Positions 1 through 10,352 of a stretch of 64,000 bases of DNA are shown here, piece by piece (positions within the stretch are counted from its first letter, which is position 1; every line of letters starts with the position of its first letter). A model generated the notes under the pieces. It was not told the origin of the DNA. It made no database searches and saw nothing but the letters and a program-made list of their open reading frames with translations. The DNA is from Opitutus sp. (GTDB lineage Bacteria > Verrucomicrobiota > Verrucomicrobiia > Opitutales > Opitutaceae). Where the stretch lies: assembly GCA_024998815.1 (NCBI GenBank), contig JACEUQ010000003.1:571900-635899 (forward strand). Direction: 5' to 3'. The position numbers and the translations under genes were made by a program.

Positions 1-1
1 C

Positions 2-817
2 ACCTGGCTGCCCTCGGCCTACTCCGAGGCCCCGACCGGCGCCTCGATGTTCCTCACCGGCATCATGTCGAAGATGGGCGTTTACGGTTTCTTGCGCATC
101 CTCTGGCCGATCTTCCCCGAGCAGTTGCAGGCCGCCGCGCCCGTGCTCACCGCCCTCGCGCTGGCCGGTGTGGTGCTGGGAGCCTTTGCCGCAATGGCGC
201 AGACCGACCTCAAACGCATGGTCGCCTACTCGTCGATTAACCACGTGAGTTACTGCCTGCTGGCGCTCTTCGCCGTCGCCGGTGCCGGCCTCTACACCCC
301 GCACACCGAGGCGGCTCAGGCCGCGCTCAGCGGCGCGCTGTTGCAGATGGTTAACCACGGCCTGTCCGCCTCGGCGCTGTTCTTCTGCGTGGGGATTTTG
401 GAAAACCGCTCTGGCGGCCGGCGCGGGATTCACGACTTCGGCGGCGTGCGCTCATCGGCGCCGATCTTCGCCGGCCTCTGCGGGGTAGCGCTGTTCTCCT
501 CGCTGGGGCTTCCCGGACTCAACGGTTTCGTCGGCGAGTTTCTGGTGTTCCGCGGTGTGTTCGGACTCGCCCCATGGGCGGCAGTGATAGGCTGCCTCGG
601 CCTGTTCGCCACCGCCTATTTCCTGCTGACCTTCTGGCAACGCGTCTTCCACGGCCCGGAAGGCCCCGGCGTCGCCACCTTCCGTGATCTCAGCGCTCTG
701 GAAATCATCACGCTCACACCGACCGTCGTGCTGATGCTCGTTCTCGGCGTCTGGCCGCAATTCCTCGTCAGCATTTTTAACCCGCTGGTCACTTCGTGGG
801 CCGCCCGCCTGCCATGA
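2..817 (+). CDS. nuoM: NADH-quinone oxidoreductase subunit M-type (NuoM), 3' part
   Basis: Membrane proton-pumping subunit of respiratory complex I. The frame is open from base 2, so the 5' end lies outside the window; 271 residues remain. The visible part begins in the conserved antiporter core (TWLP, then EAPTGAS) and keeps the lysine-bearing AQTDLKRMVAYSSI helix and an NHGLSASALFF helix typical of NuoM/MrpD-type subunits. It is nearly all transmembrane helices. Its stop overlaps the start of the next subunit (ATGA, 814-817), so the two are translationally coupled. Because the N-terminus is missing, assignment to NuoM rather than a NuoL-like paralogue rests on the core motifs only. Confidence 0.85.
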   Translation, partial: TWLPSAYSEAPTGASMFLTGIMSKMGVYGFLRILWPIFPEQLQAAAPVLTALALAGVVLGAFAAMAQTDLKRMVAYSSINHVSYCLLALFAVAGAGLYTPHTEAAQAALSGALLQMVNHGLSASALFFCVGILENRSGGRRGIHDFGGVRSSAPIFAGLCGVALFSSLGLPGLNGFVGEFLVFRGVFGLAPWAAVIGCLGLFATAYFLLTFWQRVFHGPEGPGVATFRDLSALEIITLTPTVVLMLVLGVWPQFLVSIFNPLVTSWAARLP

Positions 818-2352
818 ACCTGCTGCCTTACTCCATTTACCTGTCGTTTGCCGGCGCGCTGCTCGCCCTGGCTGTCGGTCAACGCTCCGCCGCCGCCGCC
901 CGCGTGGTGGCGTTGCTCACCGCGCTCGCAGCGTGGGGCGTTGCGCTGGTCGCCGCCTTCGGTTTCAAGCCCACGCCCGAGTTGGTGACCCTGGTCAACG
1001 TGCCGTGGATTCCCCAGCTCGGTGTTAATTACCACCTCGCCGCCGATGGCATCAGCCTGACGCTGGTGGTGCTCACCGGTTTGGCCGCCACCGCCGGCGT
1101 GCTGTTCTCCTGGAACATCGAGGAGCGGGTAGGGGAGTTTTTCGCCTTCTACCTCGCCCTGATCGGCGGGGTGTACGGTGTGTTCCTGAGCGCTGACGCG
1201 TTCGTGTTTTTCGTTTTCTACGAAATCGCGATCGTGCCCAAGTACTTCCTCATCGCGAACTGGGGTTCCACCAACCGCCAGTATGGCGCGATGAAACTGG
1301 CGCTCTATTCCTTTGCCGGCAGCGCGCTGGTGCTGGCCGGGTTGCTCTGGGTTTATGCCACGGGCCACGCCACCGGTTTCGGGCTGAGTGAACTGACGCG
1401 TGCCGCCCCCACTCTGGCGCGGGCCGACCAGCTCACCGTGTTTGCGCTGATCTTCACTGGCTTCGCCGTGCTGGCCGGCATGTTTCCCTTCCACACCTGG
1501 GCGCCGACCGGCCACGTCGCCGCGCCCACCGGTGCCTCGATGCTACTCGCTGGAGTGGTGATGAAACTCGGTGCCTATGGCTGCCTGCGCGTCGCCATGC
1601 CGCTGATACCCGCCGGCCTCGCCTTTTGGCAACCGGCCATCGCCGCTCTCGCCGTCATTGGAATTATCTACGCGGGGCTGGTCGCCTTGGTGCAGGACGA
1701 TTTCAAATTCGTGATCGGTTACTCCAGCGTCAGCCACATGGGTTTTGTGATCCTGGGTTTGGCCGCCGCCAACCCGGTGGCGGTGTCGGGAGCGGTGTTG
1801 CAGATGTTTTCCCACGGGGCGATCGCCGGGCTGCTGTTCGCGGTGGTCGGCCGGATGGTCTACGAGCGCACCCACACGCGGCAGCTCGCCGAGTTGCAAA
1901 AACTCCCCCTGCACCGGCTGATGCCGTTCTCGGCGGTGGTGTTTGTTATCGCCGGACTGGCCTCGATGGGCATGCCGGGTTTTAGCGGTTTTCCCGCCGA
2001 ACTCACGCTGCTGATCGGCACCTCTCAGTTTTCCACGGTCTGGGCGGTGTGCGCCGCTTTTGGAGTGCTGATCGCCGCCGCCTTCACGCTGCGCGCGATC
2101 CAAGTCGCGTTTTTTGGGCAAGCCTCGGCCTCCGTCGCCACGGCTAACGGTGGCGCGCACGCCGAACACGGGGGACCTGCCGACGCCGCTCACGCCTATG
2201 CGCCGATCACCTGGCCTGAAAAAACCGGCGCGCTGCTGCTGTTGGCTGCCATCGTGTTGATCGGCCTGAAACCTGATCTGTTGCTCAACTGGATCGTGCC
2301 CAGCCTGCAATCGCAGGCGATGCGCGCGATTTGGACCGGAGGTGCCCAATGA
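814..2352 (+). CDS. nuoM: NADH-quinone oxidoreductase subunit M, second NuoM-type copy
   Basis: Complex I antiporter-like subunit, 512 residues. ATG 814 is preferred to the upstream GTG at 796 because it gives an ATGA overlap with the preceding gene. Seen: conserved membrane motifs FYEIAIVPKYFLI (the glutamate of TM5), FPFHTWAPTGHVAAPTGAS, and DDFKFVIGYSSVSHMG. A His- and Ala-rich loop (AHAEHGG...DAAHAY) lies near the C-terminus, before the last helix. Its position between another NuoM-type gene and nuoN is normally where NuoL/NuoM sit. Two adjacent M-type subunits suggest one fills the L position or that a paralogue has arisen. Confidence 0.9.
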   Translation: MNLLPYSIYLSFAGALLALAVGQRSAAAARVVALLTALAAWGVALVAAFGFKPTPELVTLVNVPWIPQLGVNYHLAADGISLTLVVLTGLAATAGVLFSWNIEERVGEFFAFYLALIGGVYGVFLSADAFVFFVFYEIAIVPKYFLIANWGSTNRQYGAMKLALYSFAGSALVLAGLLWVYATGHATGFGLSELTRAAPTLARADQLTVFALIFTGFAVLAGMFPFHTWAPTGHVAAPTGASMLLAGVVMKLGAYGCLRVAMPLIPAGLAFWQPAIAALAVIGIIYAGLVALVQDDFKFVIGYSSVSHMGFVILGLAAANPVAVSGAVLQMFSHGAIAGLLFAVVGRMVYERTHTRQLAELQKLPLHRLMPFSAVVFVIAGLASMGMPGFSGFPAELTLLIGTSQFSTVWAVCAAFGVLIAAAFTLRAIQVAFFGQASASVATANGGAHAEHGGPADAAHAYAPITWPEKTGALLLLAAIVLIGLKPDLLLNWIVPSLQSQAMRAIWTGGAQ

Positions 2353-3827
2353 TTAACCCCAGTTACGCCGAGCTCGCCCACGCGTTTCAACCCGAGATCA
2401 TTTTGGCCGACGGCGCCGTGCTGGTGCTCGCCTACGATCTGATCTTCGGCCGCCGCCGCGCGCCCGGAGCGCGCCTCACGGCGTCGTTGGTACTCGGCGC
2501 GCTCACCCTGATCGGCGCACTGCTAGCATCGGTCGCAGTCGGAGCGGTCGGCGGGGTTTATGGAAACCAGTTTGTGTTGGATGATCTCGCCGTGGGGGCG
2601 CGCTGCGGCGTGCTCGTGCTGGCGCTGCTCACCCTCGGGATCGCGGCGGGAGCCAAGCCGCCCCGCCACCCGGCCGAATACGTGGCGATTATCCTGTTCG
2701 CCACCACCGGGTTCACACTGATGGCGGCGGCCAATCACCTGCTGGTCGCGTTCGCCGGGTTGGAACTCGCCAGCCTCTCGCTCTACATACTGGTAGGTTT
2801 TGACAAAGACCGGCGCGATTCCGCCGAGGCCGCACTCAAGTATTTCCTGTTTGGCGGCATGGCCACGGCGTTCCTTTTGTTCGGCTTCAGCCTGATCTTT
2901 GGGGTGACGGGTGAACTGGAGTTGTCGCGCATCGCCGCAGCGCTGGCCCACACCGAGCTGTCGCCCTTGTTAATGGTCGCGTTGGTCATGGTGCTGGTGG
3001 CGTTTGGCTTCAAAGCCGCCGCCGCGCCGTTCCACCTGTGGGCGCCCGACGCCTACGAAGGCGCCCCCACGCCCTCGGCTGCGCTGATCGCTTCGGCCTC
3101 GAAGCTGGCCGGTTTTACCCTGTTCCTGCGCCTGCTCTGGCCCGGGCTCGGCGGGCTGGCGGGCGATCCGGCGCACGGCTTCGGCCAGGCGGGCGGCTGG
3201 ATAACGATTGTCGCGCTGTTATCGGGCGCCTCGCTGCTGCTGGGTAATCTGGCGGCGCTCGCTCAAACCAATCTGCGCCGTCTCCTGGCCTACTCCGCGA
3301 TCGCCCACACCGGTGTGATGCTGCTCGGGGTGGTGGTGGCCGACGTGGTCGGTTTTGGCGGACTTTACTACTATTTGCTCACTTACGGTGTGGCGACGGC
3401 GGGCGCGTTCGGTGTGATCGCGGTGTTGGAGCGTCAAGGTGGTTGCCAAAAAATCACCGACCTGGCCGGACTTTACCGCCGCTCACCGCTGTTGGCCGGG
3501 TGTTTGACGGTGTTTGTGCTCTCGCTGGCGGGCATTCCGCCGCTGGCCGGTTTCTTTGGTAAATTCTCGGTCTTCGTCGCGGCGTTGCAGGCAGGCGGTT
3601 TGGCCAGCCCGTTGGGCGCCCTGACCCTGCTGGCCATCGCCCTGAGTGCGGTTGCGCTCTATTATTACCTCGCAGTTCTCAAGCAGGCCCTGGTCGTGGC
3701 GCCGAGCGAGAACGTCCCGGCCACGCCCGTTCGTGTGCCTGTGGTCACCGCACTCACGTTGCTGGTGGCGGCGGGCTTAATCGTTGCCCTGGGCCTCTTT
3801 CCGTCCTGGGTGCTCAATCCGTTCTGA
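2349..3827 (+). CDS. nuoN: NADH-quinone oxidoreductase subunit N
   Basis: Last membrane subunit of complex I, 492 residues, polytopic. The start ATG at 2349 overlaps the previous stop (ATGA) and has a Shine-Dalgarno-like GGAGGT at 2339-2344 inside the upstream gene; a TTG at 2331 is in frame but less likely. Motifs seen: ELASLSLYILVGF with the conserved Glu, PFHLWAPDAYEGAPTPSAA, and AQTNLRRLLAYSAIAHTG, all typical of NuoN. The operon appears to end here; the following 209 bases lead to the ATP synthase genes. Confidence 0.93.
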   Translation: MINPSYAELAHAFQPEIILADGAVLVLAYDLIFGRRRAPGARLTASLVLGALTLIGALLASVAVGAVGGVYGNQFVLDDLAVGARCGVLVLALLTLGIAAGAKPPRHPAEYVAIILFATTGFTLMAAANHLLVAFAGLELASLSLYILVGFDKDRRDSAEAALKYFLFGGMATAFLLFGFSLIFGVTGELELSRIAAALAHTELSPLLMVALVMVLVAFGFKAAAAPFHLWAPDAYEGAPTPSAALIASASKLAGFTLFLRLLWPGLGGLAGDPAHGFGQAGGWITIVALLSGASLLLGNLAALAQTNLRRLLAYSAIAHTGVMLLGVVVADVVGFGGLYYYLLTYGVATAGAFGVIAVLERQGGCQKITDLAGLYRRSPLLAGCLTVFVLSLAGIPPLAGFFGKFSVFVAALQAGGLASPLGALTLLAIALSAVALYYYLAVLKQALVVAPSENVPATPVRVPVVTALTLLVAAGLIVALGLFPSWVLNPF

Positions 3828-4036
3828 GCCCAGTTGATCCCGAATTAGGGATGAAACTCAGGCGGGGTGTCCCAGACAGGGCGAATCAGACGGGTGATTA
3901 GCTGCGCAGCGTATGGCCTGCGTAGAACTAATTACATTCCTTCTGATAAGAAGAAGTAATCTTCAGGGATTGACGCACGCATAGCGGGTCTCCTTGGTTT
4001 GGACTTTTCCCTCAACGACCGCCCATTCTCGCACCC
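3828..4036 (+). promoter_or_regulatory. Intergenic region upstream of the ATP synthase operon
   Basis: A 209-base gap between nuoN and atpB, on the same strand. It is distinctly more AT-rich near 3920-3965 than the flanking genes, as expected for a promoter, but no -35/-10 pair can be picked with confidence. No atpI-like gene is present in the gap. Confidence 0.35.
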
Positions 4037-4918
4037 ATGTCCGCTGTCAAATCCCTCGCCCTCTCGACGCTGCTCATCGCAAGCGGCGCGACCGCGTTCG
4101 CCGCTGGCGGACATGAAGCCGCCTCGTCCCTCAAGGACTTCATCGGCGTGCCCGTGACCAATAGCATTCTCACCAGCTGGGTGATCACCCTGGTCATCAT
4201 TTTTGCGATTCGCTGGATGGTGGGAACGCCCAAGTTGGTGCCGTCGCGCGGTCAGGCCATCTTGGAGGAGGCCCTCAATGGGTTGCGCGGCCTGTACGAG
4301 CCGATCGTGGGTAAAAAAGCCATGCCGATGGCCTTCCCCGTACTGGTAACCTTGTTCATTTTCATCGTTTTGCACAACTGGTCGGGCCTCCTGCCCTTCG
4401 TTGGTACGGTGGGCTGGGGCCACGTGGTTGACGGCAGTTTCCACGTCGAAACCGCGCTGATCCGCCCGCACACCTCGGAACTGAACGGCACCATCGCCCT
4501 CGCGCTGGTTTCCTTCGGTGCTTGGTTTGTGATTGTGATGCGCTACGCCGGTCCCGGCCTGCTCATCAAAGACCTGTTCGGCAACAAGGCCGACAAAAAG
4601 GAACTCGCGCCCGCCATGTACTGGGGCCTGTCGTTGGTGTTCATCGTGGTCGGCGTGATCGAGGTCGTCTCGATCTTCATCCGCCCCGTGACGCTCTCGA
4701 TGCGTTTGTTCGGCAACGTGTTCGGTGGTGAAAACCTCCTTCACGCCATGCACTTCCTGCCGCCTTTCTATTTCCTGGAGCTCCTCGTCGGCTTCGTTCA
4801 AGGTCTGGTTTTCACCCTGTTGACCGCCGTCTACATCGGCCTGATCTGCAACCACGGTGATGACCATGCCGACGATCACGGTGACGACCACGGCGACGCC
4901 AAAGAGGCCGCCCACTAA
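4037..4918 (+). CDS. atpB: ATP synthase Fo subunit a
   Basis: Proton channel subunit of the F-type ATP synthase, 293 residues, inner membrane. The N-terminus looks like a cleavable or membrane-inserting signal (hydrophobic, ending AFAAGG). The essential arginine helix is visible as TLSMRLFGNVFGGE near residues 215-230. The C-terminus ends in an unusual soluble tail rich in His and Asp (NHGDDHADDHGDDHGD), which most bacterial a subunits lack. First gene of the atpBEFHAGDC operon. A short inverted repeat (TCCCGA...TCGGGA, about 4922-4940) follows the stop. Confidence 0.95.
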   Translation: MSAVKSLALSTLLIASGATAFAAGGHEAASSLKDFIGVPVTNSILTSWVITLVIIFAIRWMVGTPKLVPSRGQAILEEALNGLRGLYEPIVGKKAMPMAFPVLVTLFIFIVLHNWSGLLPFVGTVGWGHVVDGSFHVETALIRPHTSELNGTIALALVSFGAWFVIVMRYAGPGLLIKDLFGNKADKKELAPAMYWGLSLVFIVVGVIEVVSIFIRPVTLSMRLFGNVFGGENLLHAMHFLPPFYFLELLVGFVQGLVFTLLTAVYIGLICNHGDDHADDHGDDHGDAKEAAH

Positions 4919-5012
4919 TTTTCCCGACTTTGTTCGGGAGTGATTACGGGCCTACGCGCCACACCAAACGTACACGACCGGACGCAACCCAAACCAACTA
5001 AGTAATCCACAC

Positions 5013-5216
5013 ATGTTCATCGCTGAAATCACTGGCAACATCGCATCCACGGGCGGCCTCATCGCCGCTGCTATCGCCGTAGGCGCCATCGGCACCAAGG
5101 CCGCTGAGGCCGTCGGTCGCAACCCCGGCGCTTCGGGCAAGATCCTCGTTCAGTCCATCCTCGGTATGGCGCTGGCTGAAGGTCTCGGTCTCCTCGCGCT
5201 GTTCCTCGCCAAGTAA
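5013..5216 (+). CDS. atpE: ATP synthase Fo subunit c
   Basis: Ring-forming proteolipid, 67 residues, two transmembrane helices joined by the polar loop GRNPGAS. The ion-binding carboxylate is the Glu of GMALAEGLGL in helix 2. The residue after it is Gly rather than Ser/Thr and the other sodium-site residues are not evident, so a proton-type ring is the likelier reading. It is followed by a strong hairpin with a T-run, consistent with this gene's transcript being terminated or stabilised separately. Confidence 0.95.
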   Translation: MFIAEITGNIASTGGLIAAAIAVGAIGTKAAEAVGRNPGASGKILVQSILGMALAEGLGLLALFLAK

Positions 5217-5233
5217 GTCCGTTGAGTGTTCCC

Positions 5234-5277
5234 GGCTCCGGCGGCCTTTTCGGCCCCGGAGCCACCCTCCCTTTTTT
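5234..5277 (+). terminator. Attenuator-like hairpin between atpE and atpF
   Basis: Arms GGCTCCGG(c)GGCC and GGCCCCGGAGCC pair around a TTTTC loop (5234-5263), followed nine bases later by a run of six T (5272-5277). It has the form of an intrinsic terminator but lies inside the operon, directly after the c-subunit gene. A partial terminator or 3' mRNA stabiliser here would help supply the many c copies needed per complex. Confidence 0.6.
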
Positions 5278-5296
5278 CAAGTTCCCGCCTCCTACC

Positions 5297-5890
5297 ATGT
5301 TCTCTTCTCTCCTGGCTGTAATCACGCCCGCCGTTGAACACGCGACCGCCGCTGCCCACCAGGCTGGCGCCGAAGGTGGCGGTCTTGTCCACGACCTCGT
5401 CACCAAATTCGGTATCGACGCCAAGAACGTCGGCATGCAGCTGTTCAGCTTCAGCATCCTCGCCTTCGTTCTCTACAAGTTCGCGATCAAGCCGGTTCTG
5501 GCCACCATGGACCAGCGCAACGCCAAGATCGAAGCCGGTCTGGCCAACGCCCAGGCCACCGCCGCCCGCCTCGTCGAGGCCCAGGCCGAAATCGCCGCCC
5601 AGCTCAAGGCGGCCCAGCTCAACGCCAACAAGGTCATCGATGAGGCCCGCAAGACCGCCAAAGAGCTGTCCGAGCGCGAAGCCGCCGCCTCCACCGAGCG
5701 CACCGCCTCCCAGCTGGCCAAGGCTTTGCAGGCCATCGACCTCGAGCACAAGAAGATGCTCGCCGACGCCCGCACCGAGATCGCCCGCCTCGTGGTCGCC
5801 ACCACTGAGCAGGTCCTCGCCAAGAAACTCACCGAAGCTGACCGCGCCGCCTACAACGAGGCTGCCGCTCGCGAGCTCACCTCCGTCTAA
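5297..5890 (+). CDS. atpF: ATP synthase Fo subunit b
   Basis: Peripheral stalk subunit, 197 residues from ATG 5297. An in-frame GTG-type start farther upstream would place the hairpin inside the coding region and add an unlike N-terminus, so it is rejected. There is one N-terminal membrane segment (QLFSFSILAFVLYKFAI), then a long Ala-, Glu- and Lys-rich amphipathic helix as in all b subunits. The pre-membrane extension of about 45 residues (HATAAAHQAGAEGGG) is longer than in the E. coli protein. It sits between atpE and atpH in the usual order. Confidence 0.92.
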   Translation: MFSSLLAVITPAVEHATAAAHQAGAEGGGLVHDLVTKFGIDAKNVGMQLFSFSILAFVLYKFAIKPVLATMDQRNAKIEAGLANAQATAARLVEAQAEIAAQLKAAQLNANKVIDEARKTAKELSEREAAASTERTASQLAKALQAIDLEHKKMLADARTEIARLVVATTEQVLAKKLTEADRAAYNEAAARELTSV

Positions 5891-5899
5891 GCCCCCGTC

Positions 5900-6295
5900 A
5901 TGGTCACCGGCAAAGCCCAGATCCAGCAGCTCGTTCGCCAGCTTTTTAAGCTGAGCCTCGTCGACGGGCGTATCTCCAGCGAGCAAGTCGCTGGCATCCT
6001 CGGTTACGTGGAGAAGCACCACCCGGTTAACGCGGTGACGATTCTCACCGCCTACCAGCGCGTGATCGCCACCGAAGTCGCCAAGGGCATCGCCGTCGTC
6101 GAGCATTCCGGCCCCGTCAGCGCGGCCGCACTCGCTTCGATCGCCACCTCGCTTTCCGCCCGTTACCAGCGCCCGGTTACCACCCAAACCAAGGCCAATC
6201 CGGGCCTGTTCGCCGGTATCCGCGTTCGCATCGGCGACGACCTTTTCGAGTCCTCGGTCGCCGGCCAACTCGCTGCTCTTTCTGCCAGCGCCTGA
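5900..6295 (+). CDS. atpH: ATP synthase F1 subunit delta (short form)
   Basis: Links the peripheral stalk to the top of F1. At 131 residues it is clearly shorter than the usual 175-185. The C-terminal signature of the family is present (NPGLFAGIRVRIGDDLFESSVAGQL), while the N-terminal six-helix domain is abbreviated. ATG 5900 lies nine bases after atpF. The order between atpF and atpA supports the call. The shortening could mean a reduced stalk contact; no frameshift is obvious upstream. Confidence 0.88.
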   Translation: MVTGKAQIQQLVRQLFKLSLVDGRISSEQVAGILGYVEKHHPVNAVTILTAYQRVIATEVAKGIAVVEHSGPVSAAALASIATSLSARYQRPVTTQTKANPGLFAGIRVRIGDDLFESSVAGQLAALSASA

Positions 6296-6337
6296 TTTCC
6301 ACCCGCTCCCTTTTTAAAACCTAATCCACCCGCCCGC

Positions 6338-7864
6338 ATGTCCACGGTCATCGAACAAATCGAACAGCAGATCGCGAAGCTTTCCAACAAAGCCGTCCGC
6401 AAGAACACCGGTATCATCCGTACCGTCGCCGATGGCGTCGCCAAAATCGACGGCCTCTCGGACGTCGCCTACAACGAGATGATCCAGTTCCCCAACGGGG
6501 TCATCGGCATCGCCCTGAACCTGGGCACCGACGAGGTCGGCGCCGTCGTTCTCGGCGACGTTTCCCAGCTCAAGGAGGGCGACGAAGTGTCCACCACCGG
6601 AAAACTCCTCTCCGTTCCCGTCGGCAAAGGCCTGCTCGGTCGTTGCGTTGACGCCCTCGGCAACCCCGTGGACGGCAAGGGCCCGCTCGGCACCACCGAG
6701 ACCTATCCCGTGGAAAAGATCGCCCCCGGCGTTATGTCCCGTAAGTCGGTTTCCCAACCGCTCTTCACCGGTATCCAAGCCATCGATTCCATGATCCCGA
6801 TCGGCCGCGGTCAGCGCGAGCTGATCATCGGCGACCGTGGCACCGGCAAGACCACCATCGCGATCGACACGATCATCAATCAGGCGAACATCAACAAGGT
6901 CGGCCTTGCTTCCGGCGACCCCAAGTTCCGCCCCGTTTATTCCGTTTACGTCGCGATCGGCCAGAAGAACTCCAACATCGTTCGCACCATCTCTGCCCTC
7001 GAGGCCGCTGGTGCCCTGGAGTTCACCGCGATCGTCGCCGCTCCCGCCGCCGACAACGCCGCCAACCAATACCTTGCGCCCTTCTCTGGTGCCGCCATAG
7101 GCGAATGGTTCATGGAAAACGGCATGGATGCCCTCATCGTTTATGATGACTTGTCCAAGCACGCCGTCGCTTACCGCCAGATCTCGCTCATCCTGAAGCG
7201 CCCCTCCGGTCGTGAGGCGTATCCGGGCGATGTGTTCTATTTGCACTCCCGCCTGCTCGAGCGTTCGGCTCGCCTCGACGGCAAGGGCTCGCTCACCGCG
7301 TTGCCCATCATCGAGACCCAGGCCGGCGACGTGTCCGCCTACATCCCGACCAACGTGATCTCGATCACGGATGGCCAGGTGTTCCTTGAGACCGACTTGT
7401 TCAACCAAGGTATCCGTCCCGCCGTGTCGGTCGGTCTGTCCGTGTCGCGCGTCGGTTCTGCCGCGCAGATCAAGGTCACCAAGCAGGTCGGTGGTAAGCT
7501 CAAGGGTGAGCTCGCCCAGTTCCGCGAATTGGCCGCCTTCGCCCAGTTCGGTTCTGACCTCGACGCCAAGACCAAGGCCCAGCTGGACCGCGGTGGCCGC
7601 ATCGTGGAATTGTTCAAGCAGCCCGCCCTGAGCCCGGTTTCCATCGAACTCCAAGCGATCACGATCTTCGCGCTTCAGCGCGGGTTCTATGACGCTTTGG
7701 ACATCAAAAAGGTGAACGCCGCCTCGGTTTCCATCCGCGAGTTCTTCAAGAACCGCAAGGACGCGCTGCTCACCGAGATCCGCACCAAGGCCGCCTTGGA
7801 CAAGGACCTCGAAGCCAAGATCGTCACCGCTCTCGAAGAGTGGAAGTCCACCTACAGCGCCTGA
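6338..7864 (+). CDS. atpA: ATP synthase F1 subunit alpha
   Basis: Non-catalytic nucleotide-binding subunit, 508 residues, standard length. Walker A is GDRGTGKT at about residue 170, and the alpha-specific [11 protein letters not shown] and [20 protein letters not shown]-type segments are present. Cytoplasmic, part of the alpha3beta3 hexamer. It is followed by a 145-base gap filled by inverted repeats before atpG. Confidence 0.97.
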   Translation: MSTVIEQIEQQIAKLSNKAVRKNTGIIRTVADGVAKIDGLSDVAYNEMIQFPNGVIGIALNLGTDEVGAVVLGDVSQLKEGDEVSTTGKLLSVPVGKGLLGRCVDALGNPVDGKGPLGTTETYPVEKIAPGVMSRKSVSQPLFTGIQAIDSMIPIGRGQRELIIGDRGTGKTTIAIDTIINQANINKVGLASGDPKFRPVYSVYVAIGQKNSNIVRTISALEAAGALEFTAIVAAPAADNAANQYLAPFSGAAIGEWFMENGMDALIVYDDLSKHAVAYRQISLILKRPSGREAYPGDVFYLHSRLLERSARLDGKGSLTALPIIETQAGDVSAYIPTNVISITDGQVFLETDLFNQGIRPAVSVGLSVSRVGSAAQIKVTKQVGGKLKGELAQFRELAAFAQFGSDLDAKTKAQLDRGGRIVELFKQPALSPVSIELQAITIFALQRGFYDALDIKKVNAASVSIREFFKNRKDALLTEIRTKAALDKDLEAKIVTALEEWKSTYSA

Positions 7865-7886
7865 TCAAACCTGCCGATCAACAGAA

Positions 7887-7998
7887 AGACGTCAGAGGTC
7901 AGATGACAGAAGTCAGGTCAGCTCCGGAATCATCCGGAGCTCCGATCTCTGCCCTCCGACATCCGACTTCTGACTTCTGACTTCTGATCGCTGACCTC
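7887..7998. repeat. Inverted-repeat cluster between atpA and atpG
   Basis: Central perfect hairpin AGCTCCGGA-ATCA-TCCGGAGCT (7920-7941). It is flanked by imperfect arms built from repeated GTCAGA/TTCTGAC words: left 7889-7918, right about 7964-7998 with three consecutive CTTCTGA units. It is non-coding and occupies almost the whole gap inside a co-directional operon. It could be an inserted palindromic element or an RNA processing site. Confidence 0.75.
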
Positions 7999-8009
7999 CC
8001 TCCTCCAAC

Positions 8010-8879
8010 ATGGCTTCTACACGCGATATTCGCCGACGGATCAAATCCGTCAAAAACACCCGCCAGATCACCAAGGCGATGGAGCTCGTCGCTGCGTCCA
8101 AGATGAAGAAGGCGCAGCAGGCCGCTCTGGCCGGCCGCCCCTACATCCAGGTGATGTCCGAGATGCTGGCCGCGCTTTCCTCCCGTGTCACCGAGCTCAA
8201 GCATCCGTTCCTCGACGAACGCGAGGTTAAAACCCGTGGCATCCTTTTGGTTACCAGTGACAAGGGCCTGTGCGGTCCGCTCAACGCCAACCTGTTCAAG
8301 CTCGTCACCGAGATCAAAACCCCGGTGAAGTTTTTCTCCATTGGTCGCAAGGGCTCCCAGTTCCTTGCCCGCACCCACCGCGAGCTCGTTGCTGATTTCG
8401 TCGTCCAAGACCGCACCCCGTTTTCCGAGGTGAAGGTGGCCGTCGAGATGATGGTGCAGAAATACCTGGCCGGTGAAATCGACACCGTCGAGGTCATCTA
8501 CCCGCGTTTCCGCAACACCTTGGTGCAGGAAGCCACGCTGCGTCCGGTGCTACCGTTGACCAGCTTGTCGACCTTCATTTCCCAGGCCCAGTCCGAAGCC
8601 GGTATCGAGGTTCAGCGCGACACCCGCGACATGATCTTCGAGCCTAGCGCCACGGAAGTCATGGAAGCGCTGATCCCCTTCTACATCAACAAGCACATTT
8701 ACCAGCTGGTGCTCTCGGCCCGCGCCTCCGAGCACTCGGCCCGTATGGTGGCGATGAAGACCGCCAAGGATAACGCCAACAAACTCGTGGGCGAACTCAG
8801 CCTCGAGTACAACAAGGCCCGTCAGGCAGCGATCACCCAGGAAATCCTGGAAATCGCCGCCGCCCAGTTCGCCGCTTAA
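8010..8879 (+). CDS. atpG: ATP synthase F1 subunit gamma
   Basis: Central rotor shaft, 289 residues. It starts MASTRDIRRRIKSVKNTRQITKAM, the standard gamma N-terminal helix, and ends in the C-terminal helix with ...YNKARQAAITQEILEIAAA. The GDKGLCG-type loop is visible as SDKGLCGPLN. Cytoplasmic, with partners alpha, beta, epsilon and the c ring. Normal length and position, although separated from atpA by a repeat cluster. Confidence 0.96.
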   Translation: MASTRDIRRRIKSVKNTRQITKAMELVAASKMKKAQQAALAGRPYIQVMSEMLAALSSRVTELKHPFLDEREVKTRGILLVTSDKGLCGPLNANLFKLVTEIKTPVKFFSIGRKGSQFLARTHRELVADFVVQDRTPFSEVKVAVEMMVQKYLAGEIDTVEVIYPRFRNTLVQEATLRPVLPLTSLSTFISQAQSEAGIEVQRDTRDMIFEPSATEVMEALIPFYINKHIYQLVLSARASEHSARMVAMKTAKDNANKLVGELSLEYNKARQAAITQEILEIAAAQFAA

Positions 8880-8905
8880 TTCCCTCTTTTCTTTTAAAAA
8901 TTTAA

Positions 8906-10339
<1,434 letters not shown>

Positions 10340-10352
10340 GGCGGATCCAATC

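Noticed and set aside
5150-6268. Leftward frame of about 370 codons opposite atpF/atpH
   Set aside because: Gly/Leu-rich antisense shadow of conserved ATP synthase genes.
6314-7654. Leftward frame of about 446 codons opposite atpA
   Set aside because: Antisense shadow; atpA is intact and conserved.
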